From Topomyia yanbarensis (Eukaryota > Arthropoda > Insecta > Diptera > Culicidae), in the NCBI RefSeq assembly GCF_030247195.1, contig NC_080671.1, positions 205,124,897-205,188,896 of the forward strand: a stretch of DNA of 64,000 nucleotides, in the 5' to 3' direction. Shown here in pieces: positions 11,506 through 22,729 of the stretch (position 1 is the first letter of the stretch; each line of letters starts with the position of its first letter). Position numbers and translations under genes: made by a program. Below the pieces are notes generated by a model. The model saw only the letters and a program-made list of their open reading frames with translations. It ran no database searches and was not told the origin of the DNA.

Positions 11506-11919
11506 ACTTCTAATAGCCGTAAGCTTAAACGCGTACTAACTATATTTAAACCGGACTAACTTTTAAACCGGCCTACACTATTTTGTAAGCTTTAACCCAA
11601 CGATGCTGTCATTTATATGGCTGCGTTCTGATCTGCGATACACGACAATGTTAAAAAACAACAAATTCATGTTAAAGAAAATGAGTAAATTAGACAACAT
11701 GGAGAATTGTTTTACATTCCGATATTTTCTTGCAGTAAAATAACTTTTCTTCGTCATATGTCTCGTTCCATAGCGTGTGAGAACAATTTTGTCACCATGT
11801 AACTGATATGTTTCTGAACTTAGAACTTTAACTTGGTGGATAGTCTATAGTTGGCCGATGATGTATAGCTTTTTGTAGTGACATAATATTTAATGCACAA
11901 CAGAAAATAAGTTTGAAGG

Positions 11920-12157
11920 GGTTGAATAAAAGAGATTATAACCACTAGAGGGAGCAAAGCGCTATTGTCTCCATGTATTCACGGACTGAAACATGGGGTC
12001 TCGCTCTAGCATATTATATCCCATTACTTTGACAGGTTTAAACCCGGGCAATATGTGTCAAACTAATGGGCCTAGCATATGTAAGAGCGAGATGATAAAT
12101 TTTCAGTGTTAACAGCGACATGCGACCTCTAGTAGTTATAATCTCTTTTGGTTGAAC
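11920..12157. mobile_element. MITE with inverted ends and 7-8 bp TSD GGTTGAA
   Basis: The ends AAAAGAGATTATAACCACTA and, inverted, AAAAGAGATTATAACTACTA bound a 222-bp element (about 11928-12149). GGTTGAA lies at 11920-11926 and 12150-12156, with the eighth base differing (T versus C). The size of the duplication suggests a hAT-type transposase (inference). Confidence 0.7.
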
Positions 12158-12927
12158 CATCGTTTGTAACTGGTGCCATGATAGTTATTTTAAACTTTGA
12201 TTAAAAAATTGGTTGAAATATTTCAATTTGAATTCAAAAAGAACTGTGAATATCATTCTAATTGAACACGATACCTGTCGACACGGGGGGAGAATATTTA
12301 TATTCGTTTCAAGCTAATTTTCACAAGTTTGGAATAAATATCAATTATAAATAAAGGTTAGATCACAATCTTCAAATTAAAATTGTACACGTTTTTTTCA
12401 GCGAAGCTTAAATAAAAAGTAAACAAAGGTCATACAATAAATTAAACTTTGACAGAATGATCACAAGTGTTATATTTCATATTGTTGATTGCATATTTAT
12501 GTAATGAATCAATGCAGATTGGAACGATTTTATTTGCTAACAAAATTTCTACGATTTTATAAATAAACAGAAATGAAAGTTTTAAGCATCCTAGTAATAT
12601 ATGTTCACGAACAAATATATTGATCGCCGTTGCGTTCGCAATCAATTATAAAATATTTTTATTTGGATGTTTTATGTGAGTTTATTCATATAGGAATATA
12701 ATGCGTATATTTAAAATCTTTTATTTAATATTTGCTTAGGGTACTTATAGAGTTACTTTGTAAGCAGTTAACATTCTGATTCAATTTGTGAACTGGTAGT
12801 GAAAATAAGAAAATTTATAAAATAGTGCATTTTACGATCTACATCCGATTGTTATTTATTTGGATCTATCCAATGAAAAAAAAACTATTTTTTTCGTTAT
12901 TCACTTTCTTTGATGTGAGATACGACA

Positions 12928-13015
12928 GATATACTGCCGTTATAAGCATATTTGTCCCATGTTCTATGGGATTCCCTATATACATGGGACAATTATGCGT
13001 AGAACGGCAGTATAT
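12928..13015. repeat. Short inverted repeat around an ATG-GGA-rich centre
   Basis: TATACTGCCGTTATAAGCATA and its near complement face each other around CCATGTTCTATGGGATTCC. A degenerate relative of the centre (TTTCCTATATACATGG) is at about 32610-32640. Confidence 0.55.
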
Positions 13016-14389
13016 GTGCAATAATTCGTGATAACATGTTATTGATTTATATTAAGGAATAAAATGATCCCACTTATTCTCACAGCGATACGTAAAAGAA
13101 AATAATCAAAACAATTCTTATTGCAGTTTTGATTCGAATTCGCAAAAACAACTTTGATCTGAATATGACATAATCGATTCGATTTATCCACATGCTCTCC
13201 TGTGCTCCTCTTCGATGAGCAATTGGAATCAAGCGTGTAGAGAGAAGGAAAGAACAGAGAAATCAAAATACAGGTAAATATAGTTCGACGGTGCTTGTCT
13301 TTCCTACCTGTTAAAACTGGCTTATTTATTGCCATCTATATTGCGAGTAAAGAGAGCCATATTGATCCAGAAGAAAGCCGAAGAGAGGTCTTTTTCCGGT
13401 AACATGATACTGCCATTTGCATTACTGCGTTCTGATCGGCAGTACACGGCAATGTTAAAAACCGTACAATGAGGTTAATAGAAAATCCACTGTTTATGCC
13501 ATTTAATAGTCTGACGTATTTAAATTTTGTTAAAATAATTTTGAAATCCTCGATTTAGCTTAAACAAAGCGACATTAGAATTATTTAAGATTCAAGTGGC
13601 TAAAACTACGTTCACACAACAAGTAAAAACGTGTTTTAACGCTATCTCGATGACATTTTTCTTGTTGCTAATTATTATAACATGTTTTAACTCTGTAGTG
13701 TGAACATGGTATACAACATTATTTCACTATTTTGCTAATAATGGTGCATACTATCGTGAACGTTATAAAGTTGTATTGTTAGTCTCTAGCCACTCCAAGG
13801 ACTGAAAAAACTTCACTAACATTATATTTAGTAGTCAGACAGTTCAGCCAAATCTGACTATTTCAAATTAAATCAAATCCTTAAGAACAATAATGGAAGC
13901 TTACCTTTTTTGGAAACGTTTGTATTAGTTGCTGCTCTGCAGCACATGAAAAAGCCAAAAACAAATATTTATTTGCTTCAGATAATTATGTGGTCATTGG
14001 AAAAGAAATCTGATATTTTAGATTGGTGGGGCTTATTATACCATCCTACCCACCTACTCCACTAACCATGAGTATAGAATTTGGCAGACCTACTTTGCTG
14101 AAAATGAAGTAATTCAAATTATCAGCACGATTACCTAATCAATCCTGAAATACCAAAAGTTCAGTAATTGAGCTGAGAATTTGACAACTTCAAAAGCTGA
14201 TTTTCAACGAAGTAAATCTGTCAAATGGGTTAAATCCAAATTGCTGAGTTTTCAACATATTGGATTGCTAAAACGTTCAATTCAACGAAATTCCTATAGT
14301 CTGCAATCTGTCTGATAATCAATTGACAGATATAACTTAACAAATTGAACCTGACACTTGATGCAGACAGTGAATCTTCAGGAGACACC

Positions 14390-14720
14390 TCGACAAAATG
14401 CGGTGTAAACCGTAACTCAAAATTTCTTGGACCAATCGTACTGAATTTTGCACAGTTTTTCTTCTTCACATCATTGCCCAGGTAACTACTAAAGCTTTTT
14501 GCAAAATGTTTGATATTATTATTTTTGCAATAGCCTTTTCATCGTTTTTTAGCAATAATCGGACTTTGGCTTTAAAGTGCTACGAAAAGTTCGACCATCG
14601 GCCAAGAAATAAAAGCTCCATTAGTTACTTGTGGAGTGATGTTAAAAACAACTATGCAAATGTATCAACGATTGGTCTAGAAGATTTTGAGTTATGGTGT
14701 ACACCGCAAAACCAGTTTTC
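14390..14720. repeat. Fold-back repeat in Amt intron
   Basis: About 90 bp at 14390-14480 (GCGGTGTAAACCGTAACTCA onward) recurs inverted at about 14630-14720. The two small ORFs here are shadows of the arms. Confidence 0.6.
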
Positions 14721-16589
14721 GACGTGTCACCTGACTGAATAGACAATCATTGCATCGGAAAAAAATCAAGGAATCCAATTTTTTGCCGATAATACTTTAC
14801 ACAACCCCCTTAAGTTCCGACACGATTTAGGCGATTCTTCCGCATTCAACTTTTTGTGTCATTTTTCCAAGTCATTTGTCCAGTCTCAACTTTCAAAACT
14901 TCTTTCAAACCCTGTGCATTTCTGTTCTATCACTAAGAATTAAACGACAATTTGTTCTACAGTGAAAATGCTAATCGTCTAAGATCTGATGGAAAATTAT
15001 AAATAGTGAAACAATATAAGCAAGCTTCAATATTATTTAAATAACGATCAAAATGAGAATATTTGTAGCAGATTGTTTGCCGTCATAGTGTTACTTAGGT
15101 TGTATGGCATGGCTTTATTTACAATCTTTTATTTGATCTTAGTTTGGATTCTTTCGAAAGCAGTAAAATATAAGAAAACATCCAATTGCTTATTGTGTTC
15201 TTTGTGAGAAGAGTAGAACAAGTAGAAGTAGGGTACACATTGTGATTATATATTCTTTTCTTTTCCTCTAGTTAAACTAACTAAAAAATTGTGGGTAAAT
15301 TAAAAAGCTTCACTAATTTTGATAGCCATAAGTAAACTAACAAACGAAAACAATTTTTATTTAATGCAGCTCTGCATCCAATTATAAAATTTCGTTCTAT
15401 GGTTAGTTTCAAAATGATTCGACTTCTGCTAACCTGAAATATAACTCTTCGACATGGCATTTTCAAATGAGCGTGCAGCACCTTATGTATAGGACGATAA
15501 AGAATATGAAAAAATGACATTTAAAACTCGATTATACCTGTTTTTCGTACGGGATAAAACTTGCTTACTTGCCCTCATATGGTTTGTGTGCAACATGGGC
15601 CATAATATTGCACATGAAGGTCTGAAAAGTTGATTTAAATTATTGAGATGTATGCAAGAGGAATATGGCGCCCCTTTACACTGTTTTCATATGGCTTCAG
15701 GATGCAGCCATTTCTGCAATGACAGGTACTAACGTGTTAGACCGGACTAAACTCAGGCCTAAAATCAAAGATAGTACCGTGCGGCGGTACCAACTAGCTT
15801 CAAGCTTACCGCTATGAGAGTTTTTAACGGAATACGCATCAGTTTAGTTTTTCGGTAGCTATGAACATGGTTGCACGCAGACCGCTATAACTCGCCTCCG
15901 CAGGTTTTCCAAAAGTCCTGTTTTTTGCAACTTGTTGGCAAGATATATTGGAGACTAATTGATCGATAGACTTGGAACAACTTGAGAAACAAAACGAAAA
16001 ACAAACCGCTATCGTCAGACACGAGAATTTTCATACTTTTTCATTTATGCAAAACTAGCACTTTTTCTGATCTCGTATGCTTATACTTATGCTTATGCAA
16101 AACTAGCAACTTTTTCCAACCAAAAACACGGCAAACTCAATTATTTTACCTTATTTTGTATACGAATCGACGATAGCCAGGGAAATACAAAAAGACGTAT
16201 TATATTTTGTGTACTCTACGGCAAGCTTGTTGATTGCTGAGTGAACGTCGATTTTTAAAAACTTGGCGGAATCTCCTTTTCTCCGTTTCTATTAGACATA
16301 AAGCGCTCTCTCTAGTTGTGAACGTCAAGTAATGTGAAACGCATTATCCAATGTGTTTTTGTGTTAAACATTTTGTTTTATAGAAGCTGTGGGTGATATT
16401 GTGTTTTTGAGCATACTTTGGAAATTTTCTTAATTTTAAACATTTTGTGTTAATTAAGGTGGTTTTCAATATATTCCCCGAATGATTATATTTTTCGAAA
16501 ATGCGTGAAAAGAGCTTTCAGTATCCGTATAGATATTACACCTATCCATACACAAAAGTAATTTTTTTAATCCTTTTTTATAAAAAGTG

Positions 16590-17015
16590 CGGTTGGGGTA
16601 AGTTGGCGGTGACGCACACGGAGCAAGTTGGCGGTACTATTTACAGTGCAAAAATAGTCATCAAATATTTTCATTTCTCGACTTCACTCCAAAGTAAGAG
16701 AAACTTTTTCTTGTATCTCTCGTCAATGCAGGGGACAATTATTTCAACCAATTGCCTGAAAAATTTCGAAAATTTGCTTTTGAATATGGAGTACGCGTCG
16801 AAGTGAAAATGACAGGGTATTGAGACTGAAATATAATGAAAAGTGTCGAATAATATACAGTTTTATTGAAAAGACAATCGGCACATTTCATAAGGACCAC
16901 TGATGTAATCGAATTTCCATTTGATTGCTTATTTTTTGGCATTCCGCCATCTTACCCCACACATACCGCCAGCTTACCCCGGGGCTGGGGTAAGTTGGCG
17001 GCTTTTCCGCGTCAC
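16590..17015. repeat. Repeat bounded by GGGGTAAGTTGGCGG motifs
   Basis: GGGGTAAGTTGGCGG occurs at about 16595 and 16986. Related inverted forms (CCGCCAGCTTACCCC, CCGCCATCTTACCCC) lie at about 16945-16980. The layout suggests a short element with complex inverted ends. Confidence 0.5.
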
Positions 17016-17189
17016 ATATTTTTTTTCTCTAGAAATAAAGACAACGTATGAAACATTTTCATAAAATTCAGAGATGTTGCCAACAGTCTGCCCTTTCATG
17101 CAACGTGTTCTATTTTGCAAGATCTACCAAAATCAAAGCGGTAAAAAATGAAAACTGAAAACACCACCAACTAGCCCCGGTCTCCCCTA

Positions 17190-17388
17190 TTCGTCGATGG
17201 TTCACTCTCCAACAAACGGCCTCTTGAAAATGGGATTCCGCAAGGATCAGTCATTGCACCGACCCTTTTAAACATAGCTATCAACTCAATCCGCGAAGCT
17301 GTCCCTGGCGACACAGAGATAATTCTGTATGCAGACGACCTAATTATCATCACTTTCCAGAAAACGCATCATGAATCATTTAACTATA
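17190..17388 (+). pseudogene. Reverse transcriptase fragment of a LINE (YADD box)
   Basis: An open stretch reads FVDGSLSNKRPLENGIPQGS, then VIAPTLLNIAINSI and ILYADDLIII. This covers RT motifs B and C with the catalytic Asp pair at 17344-17349. Nothing upstream or downstream continues the RT, so the piece is truncated on both sides. About 150 bp further, an AATAAAAATAAAG-type tail at 17535-17560 may be its 3' end after an internal deletion (inference). It differs in sequence from the LINEs at 1-5936 and 20215-25561. Confidence 0.75.
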
Positions 17389-17939
17389 GAAGAAATATTA
17401 GGGCCAGATAATGAAAAGAGATTAATTAAATTTTTAATAGAAGAAAATCTATTAACGCATATTTGAATATTGTAAAATGCAATGTAATTTAATGTATAAA
17501 CGAAACGTGAAGAATGAATTAATTTAAAGTCACGTTAATAAAAATAAAGTAAAGTAAAAGATAGCGCTTATTGCATAGCCCGGAGACGATGTTGCTCGTA
17601 TGGGATATTAGCAACAACTGATTTAAACGGACATGCGTCGCTTCTATTTATGACTTTTCGTGTTTGATTGAACCACTAAGGTACCCTCTAATGACGGCTG
17701 TGTCTGAGAAATCTGCCTCACGAATGGTAATTTTCCCGTTTTTTCGTGAACTTTTTAATTTTACCAATTTCCAAAAGTCTACTTTTATTGGGGAGATATT
17801 AAATTATTACCAATATTTATGTTAGGTGTTTCTGAATCGGTTGGTGTATGAATGATTAAAATCCATCTAGTAATATCGGAGTTATAAGCGTGCAAACCTT
17901 ACATAGTTTCGTTACATAGGAGATAGTTTGGATTTTAGA

Positions 17940-18390
17940 ATGACACCTAGTCCCAGATAGTGGAGTAAGACATTTTTAATGTCAGAAAAAATTGGGCACT
18001 AGAAGGTTAACCAGCAGGCCCAATGAAAATATAAAACTTTGACAAAGTTTGAATAGCTTTCCCGGACGATTTTAGATCGATTTACGGTTTCCTACGTAGT
18101 TGTAGACAATAAAATTTCCCATCAGATTATCCGACCGATTATTTTACTTTTGGTTGCAAATTAAAGAGAAAAGTCCATTCTATCACATACTGAAGTTTTA
18201 GAGATGCCGATTTTTTTTTTTCAAATAAACTTGTTCTACCAAACACACCGTGCGTATATTCAAATGTATCAACAACTTTTGAAAGTGATCTCTTGTTCTA
18301 ATTATTTTCTCTCGGCCTATTTCCGCTACGAGGCCAAACATCGACGCTTGAAAAATGACTCCACTATCTGGACTAGGTATCGACCCATCA
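17940..18390. repeat. Element with inverted CCTAGTCCAGATAGTGGAGT ends
   Basis: ACACCTAGTCCCAGATAGTGGAGT at about 17943-17966 recurs inverted at about 18355-18380 (ACTCCACTATCTGGACTAGG). A stretch near 18478-18500 (GGGATTGAACTCAGACC) resembles a pol III B box on the minus strand, but I cannot find an A box. Confidence 0.45.
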
Positions 18391-18889
18391 ACTCATGGAT
18401 CCAACGGTTTTACTTCCCTTCCGAAGGAAGGTGTGACCACAGATTTTTTTCACTCCAGAAAAATCTCAACGACATTGGCTGGGATTGAACTCAGACCAAC
18501 TGGGGTGAACTTTTTGTTACGGCATTTAATTAGCAAGGGACTGAAAGGTGAAGCATATTTTTTCAATATTAAGTGCCATAGTACTCAAAAGAGAGAAAGG
18601 AGTTGAAGGAAGAAAGTTTAAAAATATTCCATTTCTAGATAATTCTAAATTCTTGATAATATGGTTCATCGTTTTATAGACTTTTCATTCCACACAATAT
18701 CTGCGCTATTACATATACCTACAATATACATAAAAACGAAGCTTCTTTCATGATCCACCTCAACCGAATCTAGTTAAGGTAGTTCCAATAAAAAATCAGC
18801 AAAACGCACAACGTACAATATTGGCAAATGTATGTGTTGTAATGCCGCAGAATATAATGCCACGGTAGCAAATAAGTGAGTCTACTTAC

Positions 18890-19433
18890 TTGTGAATGTC
18901 TTATTCGGTGTTCCATGAGATCGGCACCTAATAGCTCATCGTTCGGGTCCATCCTGATTGGCACTATTTTGTTGATGATCCACAAAAGTGCAAGCGTTGT
19001 ACATATTGACCAACAACCCAGGCATAGGGCGGAAAGTGACTGAACACCAAGTAGGTACCAACCACCACCCTTAAACAGTCCCAATCTGCCTTTTGTAGTA
19101 GTCAGCGGTATTGGATTGTCGGCGAATAAACCAACTGCCAAAACACCTGCAAGGAAACTGCCGATCCAACTGAATATTATGTATAAAAAGAATATACTAC
19201 CCCAAATTCCAGCAACTCCATGAACGGCACTAGCACCGACTGGATCATCGACGCCCATTTTGTCAAAAATAGGCATACTAACGCAACACAAGGCTGAACC
19301 CACCGCTCCTATAATGATAGATTCCCATGCGTGATATAAGAAGCAACCGGCAGTCACCGATACTAATGATGCCAGTATTCCGTTGATAAGATCAACAATA
19401 TCTAGCCGTCCTTCGTTACGAAGCATTGAATAT
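18890..19433 (-). CDS. Amt: Ammonium transporter (Amt family), second-last coding exon
   Basis: 544 nt between a TTTGCAG acceptor (19440-19434) and a GTAAGT donor (18889 downward). The first base completes an Ile codon from the preceding exon; the exon ends in phase 0. The 181 residues cover the C-terminal half of the membrane core. They include ASAVHGVAGIWGSIFF, whose His matches the second pore histidine (His318 in E. coli AmtB), then hydrophobic helices around 19190-19110 and 19050-18960, and the ELLGADLMEHRIRHSQ start of the cytoplasmic tail. Amt proteins conduct ammonium/ammonia across the plasma membrane. Residues read through past the donor are intronic. Confidence 0.92.
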
Positions 19434-19493
19434 CTGCAAACAATAAATACATGATGACAAGTTTCGTTAACTTCAATAAACAAAAACATTTAC

Positions 19494-19889
19494 ATAATGC
19501 TGAAAAATCCACCGCCAAATGATCCCATCATGGTCATTACAGCAGCCCGTGCCGCATATACCCATTTTGCTCCACTCACTCCATAAGTGCTACCTGAGTT
19601 GAACGCCAACCAGCCCCACCACAAAACGAACAGCCCCATGCAAGCGTTGACTGGATTCCCCAGCGGTAAAGGCTCTATACCCTTGGCATAGCGCCCGAGC
19701 CGAGGACCAAGCATTATAGCTGACGCAAACGCGGAAGCTCCTCCAACGAGATGAACTGGTCCGCTTCCCGCAATATCGACTACACCAAGTTTATTAAGGA
19801 AACCATGTTCACCCCAAACCCATCCAGCTGGTATGCAATATACTATGGTATTGAGGAAAGAAAAAAGACAATACGCTTTGAAGTTGCAC
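19494..19889 (-). CDS. Amt: Ammonium transporter (Amt family), middle coding exon
   Basis: 396 nt from a CAG acceptor (19892-19890) to a GT donor (19493). The first base completes an Arg codon (expected ...AER then CNFKAYCLFS); the exon ends two bases into an Ile codon, finished by the next exon as SIIYSMLRNEG. It holds the Amt signature DIAGSGPVHLVGG (the Asp and the first pore His, His168 in E. coli AmtB) followed by SAIMLGPRLGR, and helices such as NACMGLFVLWWGWLAFNSG. Both pore histidines of the family are therefore intact in this gene. About 130-150 N-terminal residues (first membrane helices) must lie in exons further upstream. None is visible in 19890-64000, so the gene is partial here. 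Confidence 0.92.
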
Positions 19890-20214
19890 CTGAAAAAAGG
19901 AAAATGTGAAAAGATAACAACGTTCACCGTGAAGCATAACATCTAGCACAAACAAAATATAAACAAACTCCTTAAACGTGTTAAGTACAATACAACGTTA
20001 GGGGAAAATGGGTATATTACATTCCACCTTAGCTTTGAAAATAAATTTAATAAACTATATTTGATTTTTTTGTTTAGTGAGGATAAGATAGCATTTCTTC
20101 GATGTGAGTGCATGCAACATGCAACACTAATTTCGATCTCAAATCTGCCGATCTAAGTTCTTTAGTGCAACCCGACTGTCAGAGCAAAAATAAATTATTT
20201 TATCGTAATTCCTT
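19890..20214. other. Non-coding, probable Amt intron
   Basis: Follows the acceptor of the middle exon with a pyrimidine-rich tract. Upstream Amt exons are not found here; the stretch ends where LINE coding similarity begins. Confidence 0.5.
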
Positions 20215-20252
20215 GTTGAGGTGCCGATTGTACGCCACACAGAATCGCGAAA

Positions 20253-21128
20253 ATGTTCCTCTTGGAAAACGATGCAGTATATAACTATCGAAACATCAGC
20301 ACTAGTTTCACCCTTCAGCTAAGAACCACCAGTGTAACTATAACTACGTATTCTTCAAGTTGTTCTTCCATACAACCATACAGTCTTTTCTCGCGAGGAG
20401 TACTTCCCAAACCCGATGCTTTGTTATGGATGCTTCAAATACGGTCATACTCGTGTTCGCTGTCTTACCCGCAACGTTGTCGTAATTGCTCTGGAGAACA
20501 TCAAGGTGAAGAAAAATGTCGAGCAGCACAGTTCTGCCTAAATTGTAAAGGTGATCACCAACCAACAAGCCGCCAATGTTCAATTTACAAAAAGGAAGTA
20601 GAGGTCATAAAAATAAAAATCCGCGACAATTTGACATTCCCGGAAGCGCGCAAACGAGCTGAACAGCAAAATCTTGGAAGTTACGCCCAGGCTGCAGCGC
20701 AATCAAACGAGATCCTGAATAAATTGAAAGAACTGGAGCAGACAATGAAGAAGAAGGATGAGCAGATCGTTAAACTTCTGGCAGAGAACAAACGCAAGGA
20801 CGAGAAAATTGAGCAAATGATGGCGTACATCAAACAACAGTCCGCCAGCCAAGAAAAACCACAACACAGTATAGAATCAAAACCAACGAATCAGACGGCC
20901 GGGCCAATAACAAGATCCAGGAACAGTTCACCAGCGATAAATACGGATTCAAAACGAGGAAGATCACAAAAACAACACACCCCTTTCAGCAAACCAACGA
21001 CAACCTCAACGGATAACTTAAGCCCACCACCAAAAAGAACCGCTTCCACTACCACCAATGAAACTATGGAATATTCAGACGATGAAATTGAGATTACCGA
21101 GACGCCCCCTAGCCAGCCTCTTCGATAA
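20253..21128 (+). pseudogene. LINE ORF1 (gag-like) with zinc knuckles and coiled coil
   Basis: The 291-residue open frame is only partly the real ORF1. A first knuckle, CYGCFKYGHTRVRC, is in another frame at about 20422-20463. The main frame then gives CRNCSGEHQGEEKC and CLNCKGDHQPTSRQC (about 20476-20580), so one frameshift lies near 20465-20478. A Lys/Glu-rich coiled coil follows (LKELEQTMKKKDEQIVKLLA, about 20725-20840), then a Ser/Thr/Pro/basic tail ending at 21128. ORF1 proteins coat element RNA. The first 60-odd residues of the frame do not look like gag and are probably out of frame. Confidence 0.75.
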
Positions 21129-21639
21129 TTCTCATTTTCATCAACGTTTGGATACCAACGACAACCCACGCACGAATACTGTCCACGAGATAGATCGGTT
21201 TGGAAGAGAGGAAAGTGTAGTACTCCTTCCAACGCAAGCACAGCAGGATGAAGGAACTATCGGGGCCGTCATACCCCAACCCGTTGATAGTGAATTCACC
21301 TCTTTGGCCGATAGGAACTCCGATTTCACCACTACAACTTGTAAACCAGCAGACCAAAAAACCCACGATCGACGAACAGAAGGAGATCAGCAGAACTACA
21401 CAAAGTCTATCCCCTGTACCGACCGCAGTCGGTATTCGTGAGCATAATAGTGTAGTTTCTACGACAGCGGTTGGCACTGTGGGGCTGGACCTTCCTCAGG
21501 TCAGTTCCGAAATTGTCAATCCCCTTCACAACAGCAGCTTCAGAACATCGATCTCCCAACCACGTCGAGGAACCCTGTCGGCCAGCCAATACGATCTCGT
21601 AGACGTTCACCATCAACATCGTCTTCGTCCGCGACAATC

Positions 21640-22723
21640 ACCAGTCACAATAGCAAAAGTTTCGCACTGCAGTGGAACATTCGGGGCCTCCGCTCCAATA
21701 TCAGTGAACTTAAGCAGCTGATCGCCTAACACGAGCTAAACCTGATAGCGCTACAGGAAACAAAAGTGGACAACCGAGTAGCTCCAGCAAATTTCATAGG
21801 TAACAACTATACCCTGCTGCTGAAAACTGGTAGCTGTCGATACTGGCAACAAGGAGTAGGTCTGGCCATTCGGGATGGTGTACCCTTCGAACGAATCGAT
21901 GTCGACGACAATATACAGGCAATCGCAGTTCGGATCCAACTGCCACAACAAATGACGGTGGTATCGATCTACGTCCCTCCCAATACTCAACAGTGTCAAG
22001 AACAGCTGGGTGACTTCCTCGAAACGCTTCCACGTCCAGTGCTGGTACTAGGCGACTTTAACGCGCACCATATTTGCTGGGGTTCTACGAAATCTACCGC
22101 ACTAGGCCACTTCATCGCCGAAAAAACGCTATCGGAACGATTACTCATCCTCAACGACCTCGCACACTCGGATCGATCCAGCTACCGGTATTACTTCGGC
22201 TATTGACCTCTCGATCTGCTCAGAATCGGTGGCTTCGAAATTTGTCTGGCGGACACTTCCGGACACCCACAGCAGTGATCATTTTCCCATCCTCGTTTCC
22301 ATTCCCGGACTGTCGACTATCCCAACGAAAAGACAGAAATGGATTTACGACCAAGCAGATTGGACAACCTACGAGCGATTGACCGCCAACGCTATTCGAC
22401 CGGGCGTCGAAATATCAATCGACTGTTTCGTTGACCGGTTGATTAGAGCAGCAAACACCGCGATACCTCGCACTACCGGCAGAGTCGGTCCCAAAGCGGT
22501 TCCGTGGTGGTGTCCGGAGCTGAAAGTAGCTATCAAAAATCGGAGAAAAGCACTTAGGGCACTGAAGCGTATACCAGCAGAGGACCCACGAAAAGCGGAT
22601 GCACTGAAAATCTTCCAGGAATCACGGGCAGCAGCAAGAAAGTCTATCCATGACGCCAAGAAAAAATCATGGGAAGACTTCGTCGCGAAGATATCTCCAA
22701 GTTCAACTACGTCGGAGATGTGA
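21640..22723 (+). pseudogene. LINE ORF2 5' part: AP endonuclease, broken
   Basis: The APE-type endonuclease starts near 21660 (FALQWNIRGLRSN). It meets a TAA in frame near 21727 (LKQLIA then stop then HELNLIALQETK, usually Glu here). It continues to VLVLGDFNAHHICWGS near 22050. A frame change near 22165-22200 links NDLA to RIDPATGITSAIDLS. It then runs through PDTHSSDHFPIL (catalytic Asp-His, about 22260-22285) and a linker, ending at TGA 22721-22723. That TGA probably replaces a Trp codon, because the same frame stays open on the other side for 844 residues. Confidence 0.8.
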
Positions 22724-22729
22724 CAGACA

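Larger units (their letters stand above)
10238..18889 (-). other. Amt: 8.65-kb intron of the Amt gene
   Basis: Bounded by GTAAGT at 18889-18884 and TTTCAG at 10243-10238 on the minus strand. It contains fold-back repeats at about 11264-11505, 11927-12149, 12928-13015, 14390-14720, 16590-17015 and 17940-18390, and an RT fragment at 17190-17388. No other coding sequence is recognised. Confidence 0.75.

Noticed and set aside
18770..18889. Extension of the Amt frame after HRIRHSQ
   Set aside because: A GTAAGT donor sits exactly at the end of the conserved sequence; the rest is intron.
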